Shown here piece by piece: positions 5,304-6,938 of a stretch of 6,938 bases of DNA. The first letter of the stretch is position 1, and the number at the start of each line of letters is the position of its first letter. Below the pieces are notes generated by a model. The model did not search any database, was not told the DNA's origin, and worked only from the letters and a program-made list of their open reading frames with translations. The DNA lies in assembly GCA_013203065.1 (NCBI GenBank), contig JABMQV010000005.1, forward strand, positions 1 to 6,938. The letters are read 5' to 3'. Position numbers and translations under genes: made by a program. The DNA comes from Desulfobacteraceae bacterium. GTDB taxonomy: Bacteria > Desulfobacterota > DSM-4660 > Desulfatiglandales > Desulfatiglandaceae.

Positions 5304-5819
5304 ATGTCGCAAGATGATATGACTCAAATCAGGATTGAAAAGCACGTTGTCGGCATTATGGGCCTGAAAAGCGTTCTGGAAGAGATGGCAGAAGGGTTTG
5401 ATGAAAAACCTGACGATGAAATACAGGGTGAACTCCTGAAACGGTTGAGCAAGAAAAACTACATTCCCAGTCCAGCCAAAGATAATTATGGCAGGGCCTT
5501 TTTACGGGAATTCAAGAAATTCCTGGGGAAGCCCTATGAGGGTGAGGCAGCAGCGGGTTTAACGATTAAGGTTCTGGGGCAGGGCTGCGTCCAGTGTGAC
5601 AGGCTTGAGAAGGAGCTTATGGAGGTTATGAGTGAATTGAATCTAGTGGCAGATCTTGAGCATGTCAGAGACATTAAAGAGATCGGGAGATATGGTGTCA
5701 TGGGGATGCCCGCCCTGATTATCAACGGCACTGTCAAGTGCGTGGGAAAAGTCCCGAGCCGGAACCAGCTTACAGCTTGGCTCACGAAAGCTGAAGGCCA
5801 GAGACCCGGGGTTGGTTAG
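5304..5819 (+). CDS. Two-domain thioredoxin-fold protein (unknown N-terminal domain plus MTH895-like domain)
   Basis: A 171-residue soluble protein. Residues 86-160 are a small thioredoxin-like domain of the MTH895/redox-active disulfide protein 2 type (Thioredoxin_3), with IKVLGQGCVQC (redox pair C95, C98), the cis-proline loop GVMGMPALIING (P136) and a closing helix. Residues 1-80 form a separate charged, helical domain (VVGIMGLKSVLEEMAEGF, then LLKRLSKKNYIPSPAKDNYG and LREFKKFLG) for which I know no assigned function; similar N-terminal extensions occur on thioredoxin-family proteins beside such permeases, as I recall. There is no signal peptide, so it acts in the cytoplasm, perhaps reducing or relaying thiols for the permease substrate or the regulator. 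The ATG at 5304 has GGGAGGT five bases upstream. An extra cysteine, C146, lies after the cis-Pro strand. Confidence 0.88.
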   Translation: MSQDDMTQIRIEKHVVGIMGLKSVLEEMAEGFDEKPDDEIQGELLKRLSKKNYIPSPAKDNYGRAFLREFKKFLGKPYEGEAAAGLTIKVLGQGCVQCDRLEKELMEVMSELNLVADLEHVRDIKEIGRYGVMGMPALIINGTVKCVGKVPSRNQLTAWLTKAEGQRPGVG

Positions 5820-5880
5820 GGGTGGAACGGGACCATAAACAATAATGAATGACAGATGACAAAAAAGGAGAGGGAACCTT

Positions 5881-6114
5881 ATGGAGATCAAAGTACTGGG
5901 ACCTGGATGTCCCAAATGTCACCAGACTGAAAAAATTGTCAAAGAGGTGGTGGCTGAAACGGGCGTCGATGCCCAGGTGGAAAAGGTGACCGACGTCACG
6001 GAAATTGCCAAGTCGGGTGTCTTCATGACGCCGGCCGTAATGGTCGATGGAGAAGTCAAGAGCGTGGGTAAGATTCCGCCCAAAGATGACATCAGGAGCT
6101 GGATAGAGAAGTGA
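5881..6114 (+). CDS. Small redox-active disulfide protein 2 (MTH895-type thioredoxin fold)
   Basis: A 77-residue stand-alone thioredoxin-like protein beginning MEIKVLGPGCPKCHQTEK, with redox cysteines C10 and C13 (C-P-K-C) and the cis-proline motif FMTPAVMVDG (P51). The length and motifs fit the archaeal/bacterial small redox-active disulfide protein 2 family (Thioredoxin_3, PF13192). It is cytoplasmic and paralogous to the C-terminal domain of the gene before it, sharing the plan IKVLG.GC..C...EK, V.D..EI...GV...PA, VG.(I/V)P and a final W(I/L). The two differ at the active site (CPKC against CVQC), suggesting different redox potentials or partners. The start has GGAGAGGG within 6-10 bases. 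It lies 61 nt after the previous gene and 25 nt before the next, in the same operon. Confidence 0.93.
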   Translation: MEIKVLGPGCPKCHQTEKIVKEVVAETGVDAQVEKVTDVTEIAKSGVFMTPAVMVDGEVKSVGKIPPKDDIRSWIEK

Positions 6115-6139
6115 ACCAATTTGTCAAGGAGGAGAGGCG

Positions 6140-6565
6140 ATGAATCAAGAATGCTGTGCCTCAAACAGGCCTGTTATGATGCTGACCTGCTCCGGGGCGT
6201 CGAATGTGGGTCAGCTTTCCAATCATGCAGCGGTGGAACTGACCCGGGAGGGGTTTGGTAAGATGTTCTGCCTGGCCGGCATCGGTGGCCATCTCGATGG
6301 TTTTGTGCAATCGGCAAAAGATGTGCCTCAGATGGTGGCCATCGATGGGTGCGAAACCGGCTGTGCAAAGGCCACCCTCGAGCATGCTGAAGTCCCCCTA
6401 AAGAACTATATTGTTTTGACCGAACTGGGGATCGAAAAGACCCACGATTTTGATCTGAAAAGGGAAGAACTTGAGAGGGTCAAAGAGGCGGTGAAGGGGG
6501 TCTGCTTTGAAAACCCGCTTTTAATACCGGCCGTTGATCAGGACTCAGTTAACTGCTGCACCTGA
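6140..6565 (+). CDS. DGC-domain putative zinc-binding protein, cysteine-rich
   Basis: A 141-residue protein with the DGC hallmark AIDGCETGCAKATLEHAEV (67-85; C71 and C75), placing it in the DGC/putative zinc-binding family (PF08859). Other conserved-looking elements are LTCSGASNVGQLSNHAA (15-31; C17) and FCLAGIGGHLDGFV (43-56; C44). It has nine cysteines in all, including vicinal pairs C5-C6 near the N-terminus and C139-C140 at the penultimate end, which suits soft-metal or As(III) binding. The biochemical role of the family is not established; metal binding or delivery is inferred. There is no signal peptide or membrane segment. The ATG at 6140 has a strong AAGGAGGAG just upstream. It is co-oriented with the two thioredoxin-fold genes and the permease, and probably works with them in the cytoplasm. 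Confidence 0.88.
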   Translation: MNQECCASNRPVMMLTCSGASNVGQLSNHAAVELTREGFGKMFCLAGIGGHLDGFVQSAKDVPQMVAIDGCETGCAKATLEHAEVPLKNYIVLTELGIEKTHDFDLKREELERVKEAVKGVCFENPLLIPAVDQDSVNCCT

Positions 6566-6636
6566 CCGGTTTAGGCAATCAATTTTCAAGTTCTGATAAG
6601 GAACAGATGTTATTAAGAGGGAAGCGAAGGGACGCT

Positions 6637-6938
6637 ATGGGAGTGTGGAAAAACAGGACTTTGCTGGTCGGTATACTGGGTGTTTTGCTCCTTTGCCATA
6701 TGGATCGAGAGGCCGGGGCGAGTAGTTTCAAAGATGTGCCTCCCCAGGGCATGGTTACCATGGTCGACCTGGGCGCCAAGGCCTGCATACCGTGTAAAAT
6801 GATGGCCCCTATCCTCGAAAAACTGGAGAAGTCTTACAGGGGAAAAGCCGCCATTATTTTTATTGATGTGTGGAAACATCGGGATCAGGCAAAAAGATTC
6901 GGCATACGGGCGATTCCCACACAGATTTTTTATGATAA
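6637..6938 (+). CDS. Thioredoxin-family protein, probably exported (3' end outside window)
   Basis: The first 100 codons are present. A positive start (MGVWKNR) and hydrophobic core TLLVGILGVLLLC (8-20) are followed by EAGA-SS (25-30), a plausible signal peptidase I site after A28. The mature part is a thioredoxin fold with VDLGAKACIPCKMMAPILEKL (43-63; redox pair C50 and C53) and the cis-proline loop GIRAIPTQIFYD (P94). This suggests a periplasmic disulfide reductase-type protein; C20 is not in a good lipobox, so a lipoprotein is less likely. Such proteins often need a DsbD/CcdA electron carrier, which might lie to the right but is not visible. The start is ambiguous: an in-frame ATG at 6607 with AAGGA four bases upstream would add ten residues, while 6637 has AGGGA four bases upstream and gives a more usual signal peptide. 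It is 71 nt after the DGC gene and probably in its operon. Confidence 0.85.
   Translation, partial: MGVWKNRTLLVGILGVLLLCHMDREAGASSFKDVPPQGMVTMVDLGAKACIPCKMMAPILEKLEKSYRGKAAIIFIDVWKHRDQAKRFGIRAIPTQIFYD

Noticed and set aside
6566..6636. Possible terminator between the DGC gene and the exported thioredoxin
   Set aside because: No stable inverted repeat followed by T residues could be found, so the last gene is treated as part of the operon.
6691..6699. Lipobox reading of LLLC in the exported thioredoxin
   Set aside because: The residue before the cysteine is Leu, not Gly, Ala or Ser, and an A-x-A signal peptidase I site follows at residues 26-28.

Overview
This window looks like a chromosomal segment of a sulfate- or sulfite-reducing bacterium, most likely a member of Desulfobacterota (former Deltaproteobacteria). 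The basis is a complete reductive-type dsrA-dsrB-dsrD set; dsrD is a marker of the reductive (or disproportionating) Dsr pathway. I cannot place it at genus level. No rRNA, tRNA, CRISPR array or insertion sequence was seen.

Layout. Positions 1-3344 are on the minus strand and read leftwards: dsrA (1923-3344), dsrB (723-1910), dsrD (460-690), a strong intrinsic terminator (387-424), then the start of a TPR-repeat gene that runs off the left edge. Positions 3345-3663 are a 319-bp AT-rich divergent control region. It holds back-to-back sigma70-like promoters for dsrA and for an ArsR-family regulator, several inverted repeats, and a roughly 200-nt dsrA leader. Positions 3664-6938 are on the plus strand and read rightwards: arsR, a 390-aa ArsP_1-type permease, a two-domain thioredoxin-fold protein, a 77-aa small redox-active disulfide protein, a DGC-family putative zinc-binding protein, and a probably exported thioredoxin cut by the right edge.

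How the genes fit together. DsrA and DsrB form the siroheme/Fe-S dissimilatory sulfite reductase, and DsrD is its small winged-helix activator. The right-hand operon looks like a thiol/metal(loid)-handling system: a Cys-Val-Cys ArsR sensor, a polytopic efflux-type permease, three thioredoxin folds with CxxC sites, and a cysteine-rich DGC protein. Its substrate (arsenic, antimony, organoarsenical, Cu/Zn or a sulfur compound) cannot be read from sequence alone.

The most interesting signal is in the shared control region. The two divergent promoters carry their -35 boxes in an 11-bp perfect inverted repeat. An 11-bp word overlapping the dsrA -10 box recurs inside a 12-bp dyad just before the permease gene. 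This raises the possibility that the ArsR-type regulator, or another shared factor, links metalloid/thiol stress to sulfite reductase expression. The dsrA leader also contains an orphan Shine-Dalgarno sequence and a complementary segment able to mask the real one. DsrA has an unusual acidic N-terminal extension.
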